Below, in pieces: positions 1 to 10,421 of a stretch of 20,916 nt of DNA. How positions within the stretch are numbered: the first letter of the stretch is position 1; each line of letters begins with the position of its first letter. Location of the stretch: the NCBI GenBank assembly GCA_025399215.1, contig MU621379.1, positions 1-20,916 on the forward strand, written 5' to 3'. The notes beneath the pieces are model-generated. The model had not been told where the DNA came from, did no database searches, and worked only from the letters and a program-made list of their open reading frames with translations. The position numbers and the translations under genes were made by a program. Source of the stretch: Globomyces pollinis-pini. Its lineage: Eukaryota; Chytridiomycota; Chytridiomycetes; Rhizophydiales; Globomycetaceae.

Positions 1-91
1 GGGAAATATTTACCAGACATTGATCTACACTACTCTGTAGTATATCTTGAGATTGGTTGTTGTTCTCTGTTGATTCAGTGGAATGCAACAT
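1..91 (-). CDS. possible 5' end of a gene leaving the window
   Basis: A minus-strand frame opens at an ATG (91-89) and stays open to the window edge for about 30 codons. It is rich in Ser, Asn and Gln and starts MLHSTESTENNNQSQD. No family can be recognised and the frame is short enough to be chance. If real, it is divergent from the hub-domain gene that starts at 453. Confidence 0.2.
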   Translation of the reverse strand, partial: MLHSTESTENNNQSQDILQSSVDQCLVNIS

Positions 92-452
92 GAAGCAAAG
101 AAATATTTTTTAATTTTCAGTTGAAGGTATTTATGAACAACTCGTGCTCTTAGTAGTTCAGGTCAACTCTTTCTACCAATACATTCAACTACCTTCAGAT
201 TGTTGCTGAGAGTATCTTAAATGTCTCTCATGTCGCGTTTCCTTTTAGTTATATTATAAATAGAATGATTGTAAGCATTCTAAATATAGTTTTTGTGTAT
301 CTTTTCTATTATATATCTCATAGCCTCTTATTAATAAATGGGATTTCAGTAGTACTGATGGTTCGTTAATGTGCAGACTCTTGCAGTAAGTCTTTTTGAA
401 GACTATTATAGTGATGTAACTATTTTTTGTTGCTTTCAAGTTGGTTTTTTTA
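92..452. other. intergenic stretch, no gene recognised
   Basis: AT-rich sequence upstream of the CaMKII hub gene with no convincing coding frame on either strand. It contains an intron-like GTAAGT...TATAG stretch at about 386-411 that could belong to a non-coding 5' exon of the next gene, but nothing fixes this. No kinase motif is present, so the hub gene downstream has no kinase domain encoded here. Confidence 0.4.
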
Positions 453-953
453 ATGTTCTTGCCTGCAAGTGAAAGCGAACCAAAACTGATCAAAGAAATT
501 CTGGATGCAAATCAACAATTACTAGACACGATAGCTGCTGGAGATTGGGCTACTTATCAGACTCTTTGTGCTGATGATATGACTGCATTCGAACCAGAAT
601 CTCTCGGATTTCCTGTCGAAGGATTACCCTTTCATAAGTATTACTTTCCAGATCAAGCTCAAAGTAAGTTGTATATTTATACTGACTATAAAGGTCCTTC
701 TGTCGTCATTCATATGATTAGACCAAAAGTATATAATTTTATTTAATGTAAACCTCTAGGTAAGATTTTTATCCAAGGATCGTAGTTCCTGTGTTGTATC
801 ATATCTTCGTCTAAATCAATCTAATTCCATGTCGTACTGTCAAGAAACAAGAAGTAAATTAATTTTAAATTAATGAACGCAGTTTGGACACTTCAACAAG
901 GTAGATGGATAAATGTTCATTTCCATAAAAGTACTCTACCATCCAAATTGTAG
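453..953 (+). CDS. stand-alone CaMKII association (hub) domain protein
   Basis: Exons 453-663, 694-728, 760-853 and 883-953 join to 136 aa; the introns are 30, 31 and 29 nt. The product lines up end to end with the C-terminal association domain of Ca2+/calmodulin-dependent kinase II, a SnoaL/NTF2-like fold. Visible landmarks are AAGDWATYQTLCADDMTAFE (compare the metazoan [26 protein letters not shown] segment), the VEGLPFHKYYF segment, the SSCVVSYLRLNQ strand, and ETRIWTLQQGRWINVHFH (compare EETRVWHRRDGKWLNVHYH). In metazoan CaMKII this domain builds the dodecameric or tetradecameric hub. Here there is no kinase, calmodulin-binding or linker sequence, so the protein is a free hub-like oligomer or a ligand-binding NTF2-like protein. 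The first intron is 30 nt with no in-frame stop, so retention would insert ten residues. The ATG at 453 is chosen because the frame upstream has no other ATG. Confidence 0.87.
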
Positions 954-1108
954 TTTAATTCAATGATTTCCACTTGGATCATTTTCCTTCACAAATATAT
1001 TGAAATTCAATATATTCAAGTACCAATAGTTATTGTAACATTGAAGTGCAAACTTCAACTTGAGTTTAAATTCGATTCATAAGAATAAAAATCTTTCACT
1101 TCACTCCA

Positions 1109-1575
1109 ATGGAAGTAATCAAATATTCCAACCCAAATATCGCTATTCTATCATTCATTCTTGGGTTTATAGCTTGTGCTGGTTACCATTCTTCACTTAT
1201 ATCTGGGATCGCTTATGTTGTGGTGTTGGAGCATGTAGCAAATGCCTGTAACAATAATGCCGAAGATTTTACGGGTATCCATAATTATTATTTATTTTGT
1301 AGCCTTCTGGCCTTCTCCAAATATCTCTTTAACGGTCGCTATTTTAACAGTATTAGAAATAGTTTGGAATTATTATTATAGCTTTATATCACTTCCAGCC
1401 TTCATTGCTAATTTGTGTAATATCTATTCCACGTTAAACTATAGTTTTGTTGCCAATTATACTCTTATCTATCGTCCGTTTTGGCTTGCTAATCGATGAT
1501 TTTATAACTTATAAAACAATCAAATCGTATCTGAAATTGTTACGGGATGCGCTAAAGTACAGTGAATGTTTTTAA
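1109..1575 (+). CDS. unrecognised multi-pass membrane protein
   Basis: Exons 1109-1274, 1303-1416 and 1445-1575 join in frame through two 28-nt GT-AG introns to give 136 aa. At least three hydrophobic stretches are visible: IAILSFILGFIACAGY, ISLTVAILTVLEIVWNYYYS, and FLLPIILLSIVRFGLLI, followed by a basic amphipathic tail (TYKTIKSYLKLLRDALK). I do not recognise the family. The 3' end is uncertain. An alternative 26-nt intron at 1557-1582 would remove the stop and run the frame straight into the methyltransferase ORF. A longer first intron starting at the GT near 1249 would also keep the frame. It lies tightly upstream of the Ste14-type methyltransferase. Confidence 0.5.
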
Positions 1576-2503
1576 TTTCTAGAAACATTCAAATTGAACA
1601 AGCACTATTGACTGTTATCATCGCTTGTTTTCAACTACACATAAACAATTATTTTACCGGATCTTTCCTATGTTATACAATTTGGAATGAATGGAACGGA
1701 AATAAAGAAAAGAAGATTGTATTTGTCAAGTCAAACTCGATGATTGAAAGAAAGTTTTATGGAATCTTTCATTTACCAATCTTGGATCACGATCATACAT
1801 TGCAAAATGTTACACTGTATAGTTTCGGGCTAGGATGGATTTTTGGATTTGGTTTTCTTATCTTCGCATACTTTTCTTTCTCAATTTACAGTATTGGACT
1901 ATTTTTATGCACTCTTATGGTATTTCATCAAATGGAGTATGTTATTACTGCCACATATCAACCAGATGCAAGCTTGACATGTAACCAATAATTTCTAAGG
2001 ATGTAGCATATTTATTAAACCATAGCCCTGAATATCATTTTGCAATGCTTGCTGCTGCAGTTGAATATTTCATAGAATGGGCCTTCTTTCCCTGGTTAAA
2101 GCAGTATAATGATTTGATATATTTTGGTAAGGCACCATCGTTACTAATCCAAGGACTGTTTATGGTTGTATCGGGTCAAATTATGAGATCGACAGCAATG
2201 ATCACCGCTCAGTCAAACTTTACACATCTTGTAGCAGATTCCAAACGTGAAAGTCATCAATTAGTTACACATGGTATTTACAGTATTTTCCGTCATCCCA
2301 GTTACACTGGCTTCTTTTATTGGGGAATTGGCATGCAAGTAATGCTTGCCAATCCAATTTGTTTCTTTCTGTATTGGTATGCACTGTACACATTTTTCAG
2401 TGAACGAATCGAAACTGAAGAGCAGTATCTGATTGAATTCTTTGGTTCTGAGTATGTTGAGTATCGAAAACGAAGCCTTGTTCTTATCCCTATGATCAAG
2501 TGA
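1566..2503 (+). CDS. STE14: protein-S-isoprenylcysteine O-methyltransferase (ICMT, Ste14-like)
   Basis: Methylates the C-terminal prenylcysteine of CaaX proteins such as Ras or mating factors in the ER membrane, using S-adenosylmethionine. Exons 1566-1980 and 2007-2503, split by a 26-nt intron, give 303 aa. Starting instead at the ATG at 1740 gives 245 aa, close to yeast Ste14 (239 aa). Family landmarks run in order: MVFHQMEYVITA, then LLNHSPEYHFA, then the SAM/lipid-binding core HGIYSIFRHPSYTGFFYWGI followed by MQVMLANPI, then the C-terminal FFSERIETEEQYLIEFFGSE with EYVEYRKR and a final PMIK. Several transmembrane helices are obvious. The frame 1583-1739 upstream of the conserved part stays open for about 52 codons and contains a hydrophobic helix, so a longer N-terminus, or a fusion with the membrane gene upstream, is possible. 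Confidence 0.9.
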
Positions 2504-2675
2504 TAGGTTGTTCTATCTTTACCACTCAAATACTCTTTCTTTACGAATATAATTCAATCTTATTGCTAATGAACTTAATTCAACAACTTTTCATGCTCTG
2601 TCTACTTTGACTGTTGTATTTGCACAAAGACCAGGTTTTTTTTTCGCGTAAAGCATTACTGTTTGAATTTGATTG

Positions 2676-5600
2676 ATGCTGACAAAGTTCGAAACCAAAG
2701 TAAGACGATTAAGATTGACAATAGTCAAATAGAGTCAAAGGTCTGGCCTTCCATCCTCAACGGCCCTGGGTTATGGCGTCGTTGCATAATGGAAGCATTC
2801 AACTCTGGGATTATAAACTAGGAACGCTAGTAGAGCGTTTTGAAGAACATGAAGGTATTAGCTAGAATCAAGTACTGATGATTGCTAGGCCCTGTTCGTT
2901 GTGTGTCTTTTCATCACTCTCAACCTCTCTTTGTTTCTGGTGGGGACGATTATAAGATTAAGGTTTGGAACTGGAAATCAAATCGATCTTCATTTACTTT
3001 AAACGGTCATTTGGATTATTTACGAACTACAGTTTTTCACCATGAATCTCCCTGGATTTTATCTTCTTCTGACGATCAAACTATTCGTATTTGGAATTGG
3101 CAATCAAGAAACTGTTTAGCAGTTCTAACCGGTCACTCTCATTATGTCATGTCGGCCTTTTTTCATCCTAAAGATGATTTGATTGTGTCTTGTTCATTGG
3201 ATCAAACTGTTCGAGTTTGGGATATCTCTGGTAAAATTAACCTCAAAACTATTCATTTTCCATTATTTCGCTTTACTATAAATGAATTATATTGATATCA
3301 TTGTTAGGTTTAAGAAAAAAACATGCTGCTGGAACTAGGAAAATTGAAAATCGTGGACAAGGTGGGCCAGGGGGTCAAGCAGATGTTTTTGGAAATATGG
3401 ATTGTGTGGTCAAGTATGTGCTGGAAGGGCATGCGAGAGCTGTCAACTGGGCTACCTTTCACCCAACATTACCTTTAATTATCTCATGTGGTGATGATAG
3501 ATTAATCAAATTATGGAGAATGAATGGTAAATATTGACTAATTTAATATTTTTTTTAGATACAAAGGCTTGGGAAGTGGATACTTGCAGGGGTCACTACA
3601 ATAATGTATCTGTTGTTTTGTTCCATTCTCGACAAGATGTCATTGTCTCTGCAGCAGAAGATAAAACAATTCGTATTTGGGATATGACCAAACGAACATG
3701 TTTACAAACTTTTAGAAGGGAACATGATAGATTTTGGACATTAACTTCTCATCCTGAATTAAATCTATTTGCTGCCGGTATTAGATTGTAGTTTAATATT
3801 CTAGGTCATGATAGTGGTATTGTTGTATTCAAGTTGGAAAGAGAAAGACCAGCTTTTGATATTTATCAAGACAATGTGTTTTATGTGAAAGAAAAATCAA
3901 TTAGAAGATTTAACTTCCAAACAGCGAGTGATGAAGCTATGGTTGGAATCAAACGAGGTCATGTTGGACAAAGTCCTCCACCACATAAACTATCTTACAA
4001 CCCAGCAGAAAATTCAGTATTGCTGACTACTGTAAGCATTTCAATTTTAATGTGTTAGGGAAAAGAGGAAAGTGTGTTTGAAATTTATCAATTACCTCGT
4101 AACACTTCTCATGCTAGTAGTGAATCTGAACCTAAGCGTGGTACTGGGTCTGGAGCAGTCTTTGTGGCTCGTAACCGATTTGCAGTTCAGGAAAAAGGAG
4201 TATAGTAGATTAATAATAACCTTTAGAAAATTTTGATCAAAGATTTATCCAATACCGTTACTAAAGAGTTAACACCTTTATCAAAAGAAGGACGCTCAAT
4301 CAAAATTGTGGATTTGTTTATGGCTGGAGGACGTAATATTTTAATAACTACAACCAATTCCGTCATTTTATATGATACTGAAGGTCGGCAGGTCTTGGAA
4401 GAATTGGCAATTTCTGGTGTCCGATATGTTCATTGGTCCAGTGATCAAAACAGTGTTGCCCTAGTGAGCAAACATAGTAAATCAACTACTTTAATAATTT
4501 TTTAGATTTGATTATTGCTGATAAAAATTTAGCGCAAACTTGCAGAGTACACGAAACCGTGAAAATTAAAGGTGGAGTTTGGGATGACTCTGGCATCTTT
4601 TTATATTCAACTTTAAATCATATCAAGTATTGTCTTAGTAATGGGTAAATGAAATCAATTTAGTTTATGTTAGTGATGTCGGAATCATTCGAACAATTGA
4701 ACAACCAATTTATCTACTCAAAGTTAAAAAATCATCCATCTATTGTTTAGATCGAAGTGCAAAAGTAATTGTGATTCCTTTTGATCCTACTGAATACAAA
4801 TTCAAAACTGCATTGATTCAACGTAATTATGATGAAGTATTCCATCTCATCAAGACATCAAACTTGATGGGACAATCAATTATTGGATATTTACAAAAGA
4901 AAGGTTACCCTGAGATTGCACTTCAATTTGTCAAGGATCCTAAAACTCGTTTTGATTTGGCTATTGAATGTGGTAATGTGGATGCTGCCTTGGAAATGGC
5001 AAAAGTGATTGATAAAGAACAGTATTGGCAGAAATTGGGAGTTGAAGCTTTACGTCAAGGAAACCAGCTGGTATTTTGATCTACCCCTGATCTCTTAGAT
5101 TCTTGAATTCGTATATCAAAAAACAAAGAATTTTGATAAATTATCGTTTTTGTATCTCATTACAGGAAATGATGATAAATTGAAGAAAATGTTGAAGATT
5201 GCAGAAGCTAGAAAAGATACTATGTCGCAATACCAAAATGCTTTGTACGTTGGAGACGTGGAAGAGCAAGTCAAGATTCTCAAAGAATCTGGCCAATGTA
5301 ACACGATTTATAGTTAATGGTTTCATAGTGTCGTTGGCTTACTTGGCTGCTCAAACTCATGGATTATACGATGAAGCTGCATCGATTGTTCAATTGGCTG
5401 GGATGGAAAGTGCACCACCTATTTTACAGAATTCACAACTTGCAATCCGTCCATTTCCTATACTCAAGCAACATGACACCAATTGGCCACTATTGACTGT
5501 GAATAAGAATGTATTTGACAATGCAATGAAGAATACTTCCTTGGCAGCTCCACCGCCTGATTTAGATGATGCTGATTTGGAAAATTTGGGAGATTGGGGA

Positions 5601-6822
5601 GATGATGATTTGGACATTGATGGGGATGAAAAGAAGAATGCATCCCCAGTGATAGAAGATGATGACCTTGGTCTGGATGATGAAGAAGGCGGATGGGATA
5701 TTGATGCCGAGTTGGATGATATTCTAGATGAAGAGGGTCTTGCATCACCAAAGAAGGCAGTAGCTGCATTTGTTCCACCAAAACATGGCCCATCCATTGG
5801 AATGATCTGGAGTAAAAACTCTAAAGTTGCCGCCGATCACATTGCTGCCGGTTCGTTTGAAAGTGCTATGAAAGTAAATTTATCGTTTATCTGAACTTTA
5901 GCTATTGAATCAACAAGCTGGTGTTGTAAACTTTGCGCCATTAAAAGAGTCTTTTATGGCTATTTTCCAAGCAAGTAAATCATACCTTTCATGTACTGCC
6001 TTAACTCCCCCACTGGTTTCCCCTATTCAGAGACAATGGGACGAAGATTTGCGACAATGGCTACCCGCTATAATTTATACGCCTGAAGTATTGATAGCCA
6101 AATTACAGACCGCTTATCCGATTATGACACAGGGAAAGTAAGTCTATTGGTAAATCATGTCTTATTGTTTAGATTCAATGAAGCTTTAGCGTCTTTCAGA
6201 GCCATTGTACATCAAGCTTTATTGACTGTTGTCCAGAATGATACCGAATCATCTGAAGTAAATTTAACGATTATATTCATGTCTTTAGATCGCCCAGCTA
6301 ATTTCAGTTTGTCGAGAGTATATATTGGGAATTAGTATTGAAACCGAGAGAAAAGTTACGACAGAACCAAAGAGAGCTGTTGAATTAGCAGCATACTTTA
6401 CTCATTGTGAATTACAAACAATTCATCTTCAATTGTCCATTCGTCAAGCTATGGTTCAATCTTTCAAATTGAAGAATTATGGAACTGCAATGAGTTTTGC
6501 TCAACGACTTTTAGAACAAGGTCCATCACCACAAGTTGCGGCCTCGGTAAAAATCAATGAAACTTAACAATAGGCAAAAAAAATATTGCAGCATTGTGAG
6601 CGAAATTCCAACAATGAGGTTGAATTAAACTATGATCAATACAATCCTTTTGTGATGTGTTGTGAATCATTTACACCAATCTATCAAGGCAGTTCATCTA
6701 TCCAATGTCCATATTGTCAATCACATTATTTACCAGAATATGAAGGGATTGTTTGCAAGATTTGTCAACTTTGTTCAGTTGGTGCTACCACTACCGGAAT
6801 AGTTCGTATTAACCATCATTAA
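2676..6822 (+). CDS. COP1: coatomer subunit alpha (alpha-COP)
   Basis: Large scaffold subunit of the COPI coat, acting on Golgi-to-ER and intra-Golgi vesicles and binding dilysine cargo through WD repeats. Exons: 2676-2699, 2725-2854, 2889-3230, 3308-3526, 3559-3777, 3805-4031, 4059-4199, 4227-4476, 4506-4644, 4674-5070, 5099-5297, 5329-5873, 5902-6137, 6173-6257, 6289-6546, 6574-6822. They join to 1219 aa (human about 1224). The N-terminus MLTKFETK and [11 protein letters not shown] opens a WD40 propeller ([46 protein letters not shown]). A second propeller and an alpha-solenoid (VGQSIIAYLQKKG-like region, here [19 protein letters not shown]) follow. Next comes an acidic Asp/Glu-rich linker (about 5560-5730), then the C-terminal domain that binds epsilon-COP. 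The last exon carries CPYC and CKIC pairs, a possible zinc site. Introns are 25-35 nt except one of 77 nt (3231-3307). Exon 1 is only 24 nt. Confidence 0.97.
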
Positions 6823-6921
6823 AGTAATCATTATTGGTTTCCCTCTATTTAAAGTAATTGATCTACAATCGACATAAGTTTTAAGTTGAAGGTTCAATTA
6901 AGATATTTTTGTGTTTATTGT

Positions 6922-8261
6922 TCAATGGAATTTCGACGTCTTTAGACGACTTCCAAACCAAAATGACCTTTCAAGAGTTAATTTTTTAAACGTCTGTGAT
7001 AATCTAAAAGACAATTTCGAAGATCTTGGGATTGAAACTGAACGATGGGCATTTGAATCACCCTCAATTTGATCCATCATTGAATTATTTAGTTGGAGCG
7101 TTCGTAATTCTCTGTTCATCAACACATTCCAATCATAAACGTGATCATTACACTCACCAATCCTTTTCAATCCTATCAAAAAAGATTATTGTATGCTGTC
7201 CATTACCTCTTAAAAGTAAGATTTTTAAATAGTTGTATCTTGGTTTCTCATCAACTTTAAGATGTTTAGCATATTGGAACATCAATTTCAATTCATCTAG
7301 TCTAGTTAATATCAGTTACAGAAATACCATGATTCTCACCAAAAAGTGATTTTCCGTTACATGATAGTTTGAATTGAATAATAATATCAATGTTTTGAGA
7401 TGTCAAGTTTTTCATGTATTGAGACCAAGGAAGAGTACCATATAGAAAGTAAGATAATAGAAAGCAAAGTGATTCTAAATCACCTTGATAGTTACAATGT
7501 CCATTTTCATGTGTGCTAGCACTACTGAATTCTAACGTTTCCAATAGATGATCACGGTTTTTCATGGTGGATATTGGACTCTTTATATTGGCATACGAGA
7601 AATTGGTCAAGTATAGATTCGAACGATTTTGTGAATTATTCAATAGACAATTATTGATAACTATATTTCCAGGAGTGAGGAAATTGTGTGATAATGATTG
7701 TAAATGAATTGATTCCAAGATATCTAATAGAGATAATCCAATCATATATACTGTCTTTAAACCAAATCTGCCTCCATTTTGTATCATCAATTCATTCAAA
7801 TTCGGACCTAATAATTCCATGGTTAAAAATCGAATGTAGTCATTATGGTAATAATCATAAATCTTTGGAATACCAATGGTATCAGTTAATTGGTTATACA
7901 TTTCGTATTCGTGATGTAACTGACACTGTACATTCAATTGTATCATTTCCTCTTTGATTAAAACACATTGGTTTTGACTCAGATCAATTCCAAGGCTAAT
8001 TGATTTTGATTGTTGAAAAAACCCAGATTTGATGAATCGATTATTTATCAACAAGCTAGAAAAAGATTGTACGTGATGATTGGTATAATCTTTCAAAATG
8101 AAGCTTTTGAGAACACTACCTTCGTCATTGTATACTTTTGAACGTAATTGCCATTTGGAATTTGTTAATGCTGGAGTTGGTTTTAATTCTTGATTTCTGG
8201 TCTATTCGAGTTAAAATTTGGCATTGTTTACCCTCGATTTGGATCGATTCATTTGTATCAT
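6922..8261 (-). CDS. casein kinase 1 family pseudokinase
   Basis: Minus-strand exons 8261-8232, 8201-7328, 7296-7207 and 7172-6922 join to 414 aa through introns of 30, 31 and 34 nt. The CK1 fold is clear: MELLGPNLNELM hinge, GDLESLCFLLSYFLYGTLPW (CK1: DDLESLGYVLMYFxRGxLPW), and the C-lobe end DELKLMFQYAKHLKVDEKPR then YNYLKILL and HVYDWNVLM. Catalysis looks lost. The HRDxKPxN loop reads H182-N-F-L-T-P-G-N189, so the catalytic Asp and Lys are Phe and Thr. The DFG motif is N210-F-S212, and the Gly-rich loop is degenerate. The ATP-anchoring Lys (VLIK, K93) and the loop Asn remain. The domain is intact with no stop or frameshift, so this is probably a maintained scaffold or regulator rather than a dead gene. 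A basic tail (about the last 90 residues) is unlike other CK1 tails I know. The gene is convergent with alpha-COP, 99 bp apart. Confidence 0.9.
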
Positions 8262-8303
8262 AATACCCTAACAATCAATCCTAAATGAAAATTTGACACT
8301 TGA

Positions 8304-8781
8304 TGTGAAATCATTCACATTCAATTTTTGAAGTTCCAATCTTTAATTCAAAAGTTGGAGAAAGCTGGAAGGTTTGTGCGTACTGTAGCTGTCATAAATA
8401 ATTTGTTAAGTTTAGAACGTTCAAAGATGGAACTGATGCTGGGGATTTATTTCTTTACTTTTTTGAATAATTCATTCCATCATTTACTTTATTCAGATAT
8501 CTCTTACTTTCTCTTGTGGCCAAATTCAACAAATTGTTTTTTAGTTTGGCTTTTACGCGTTCTATATATTTACAATATCCGTAATATTAGGATTTGATAG
8601 CAATATTTGGTCAATGTTTTCCACTGACTTCAATTCCGATATTACTAACAAAGTACGTGGAGACTTGATGCGTATTTCAGCATATATGTCCGCACCCATG
8701 ATCTTTGTGTACTCAAAATTATTCGACCATATCAAAGAAATCAAGTTCACCCATATCATAGTTCCTCCAGAAGGAAAGTGA
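8304..8781 (+). CDS. unresolved + strand gene, perhaps a small membrane protein
   Basis: This 595-bp gap between two minus-strand genes holds overlapping open frames and no clear family. A + frame is open at 8304-8597 and is hydrophobic in its second half (GIYFFTFLNNSFHHLLYSD, NCFLVWLLR). Another + frame ends at a TGA at 8779-8781 after a coding-looking stretch (DLMRISAYMSAPMIFVYSKL). Intron-like GT-AG stretches of the local size occur at 8514-8542 (29 nt), 8559-8590 (32 nt) and 8651-8678 (28 nt, GTACGT to TTTCAG), so several spliced versions are possible and I could not choose. A minus frame at 8562-8759 competes. A gene here would be divergent from the pseudokinase and convergent with the F-box gene. 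I assign no function. Confidence 0.3.
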
Positions 8782-8856
8782 CAGAGAGTGAAAACTACAG
8801 ATTTTAATTACTACAATAAAATTATAAAGAAAACAGAGGTAACCAGAATATTTGTA

Positions 8857-10123
8857 TTAAAATACTGCCTGAACTTGTTCGACGTAAACTCGTAAATGAA
8901 GCTCTTGTAGTTGATGATGACAACACTTGATCATTTCCAACATTTTGACATGATCCTGACACTTCAAATCTTGATGTATGACAAAAACTAGATTCTTCAA
9001 TGGTAAAAGCTTGGAAAACGATTTGATCAAGTAAATTAAATCCAACATTAAGGTATTTTTATCCGTGATGGTCACAACTATTTGAGATATGGATTGAAAG
9101 TACGGTATAATATCCATCTTCAATTCTAATCTTTGAATCAAATCTAAAGACTTATTAATGATTAAATATAGTACCGATTGCACTTTTGAACTCTGTACCA
9201 AGGGTTTCTAAGCCTAATGCCATCACCATTCGATAAAATTCAAAGGAGAAATCTGCCAAAGGTAATTTACCCATATATAGGTGCTTTAGAGTAGCATGTT
9301 CAGCTAGTGTATTAAGAGCTGTACCATCCAAAAGCATGTTTTCATCAAGTACCATCGTTTCTAATTCCGATAATAAAAGTATTTGATACATATCACGACT
9401 GCAAGTTTCCATCAATACATGTGATTCAAACTCAAGGTATCTCAAGTTTTCCAATTCCAATATGTAACCAGCCAAATCAGATAGGAAAGGAGATTCTTCA
9501 GTATTTAAACGAACAGCCGATATCTGATTGACAATCGACGTATCTGACAATAATGAATATGACCTTGAAGTAGGACTCGTTTCATCCATGATCTGAGAAT
9601 GACATTGAGGTAAGGTTTCTGGTAGATCCTTTTCTGAATCTGATTTTATAAATATATTGCCCATAACATGAACATTGGACACATTGATTTGGAAATAAGC
9701 TTGAAATAATTCTTTTAAATCTGATTCTAAATCAAAGGTCGTGAATGATTTGGGGAATGGTATATGTTCCGAATCAGTAGTAGCTACACATACATTACAA
9801 TTCAAATCAAAATTTGTTTGATAAAATGAAGTCGTAATTCTAGGAAATTTAAATGGATTTGGTATTGGGACTTCAATATTCATTAGAGAATAATGAAATC
9901 CAGATCGTGTTGTTAGTTCAAATAGTCTTTGATTATTGTTTTCAATAGCTTCGTCTACTTTTAAATTGCAAAGAATTGAATAGGGTATTCGGGAAAGACT
10001 GTTAAACCACCATTTAGAAAGTCTTCGTAATTTCAACCTTTCATTGATATCTAAATACTCGGTCACTTTTAGAATAATCTCGGGTGAAAGACTGATATTC
10101 TCTATTGTGGGCATGAATAACAT
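8857..10123 (-). CDS. F-box-like protein with a long repeat-like C-terminus
   Basis: Exons 10123-9175 and 9143-8857, split by a 31-nt intron, give 411 aa. Residues about 8-45 read as an F-box: SLSPEIILKVTEYLDINERL then KLRRLSKWWFNSL, matching the LP..I...I..yL....l..l..vc..w pattern. F-box proteins link Skp1-cullin E3 ligases to substrates. The remainder is Leu-rich with spaced short leucine motifs (LENLRYLEFE, LSELETMVLDENML, ATLKHLYMGKLPL), suggesting leucine-rich-repeat-like structure, but no canonical LRR consensus is certain. The start could also be the second Met at 10114. Without the intron the frame would stop at VI-proximal codons near 9155. It sits upstream of nothing on its own strand within 590 bp; its 5' neighbour is argininosuccinate lyase, also minus. 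Confidence 0.72.
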
Positions 10124-10421
10124 ATCGGCAAGTTGTTGATTTGTTTGTTTTGGGAACCCTGATATATCTTCATCATGGAGATGGTGTCAGGTTCACTCAT
10201 CCGTGTCACTTTATGATTAAAGTCCCTTCATTTTTACTGAATCAGGAAGTGACTGTGAAATAATTTACTGTAATAAGTAGTGAACTACCATAATAATATT
10301 GACAGTTGCTCTATTAAATGGTCTAAATAACTGGTCCATAGGTCGTCATAAACAAATACTAGTTTCACGTTTACAATATTGGGTCCGGAATATGGAAATG
10401 TGAGTTTTATTTAATAACACT
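10124..10421. other. intergenic stretch between two minus-strand genes
   Basis: 298 bp between the F-box gene start and the argininosuccinate lyase stop. No coding frame, RNA gene or clear repeat is seen. It must hold the 3' end of the lyase transcript and the promoter of the F-box gene. Confidence 0.5.

Noticed and set aside
5390..5797. Two long minus-strand open frames opposite alpha-COP
   Set aside because: They are mirror images of the acidic Asp/Glu linker (GAT/GAA codons read as ATC/TTC, giving Ser/His/Pro-rich strings) and lie inside a well-supported exon.
7688..7957. Plus-strand frame inside the pseudokinase
   Set aside because: Antisense shadow of the conserved CK1 domain.
6922..8261. 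Reading the kinase-like gene as a decayed pseudogene
   Set aside because: No stop or frameshift interrupts it once micro-introns are removed, and the CK1 C-lobe is well kept; loss is confined to catalytic motifs.
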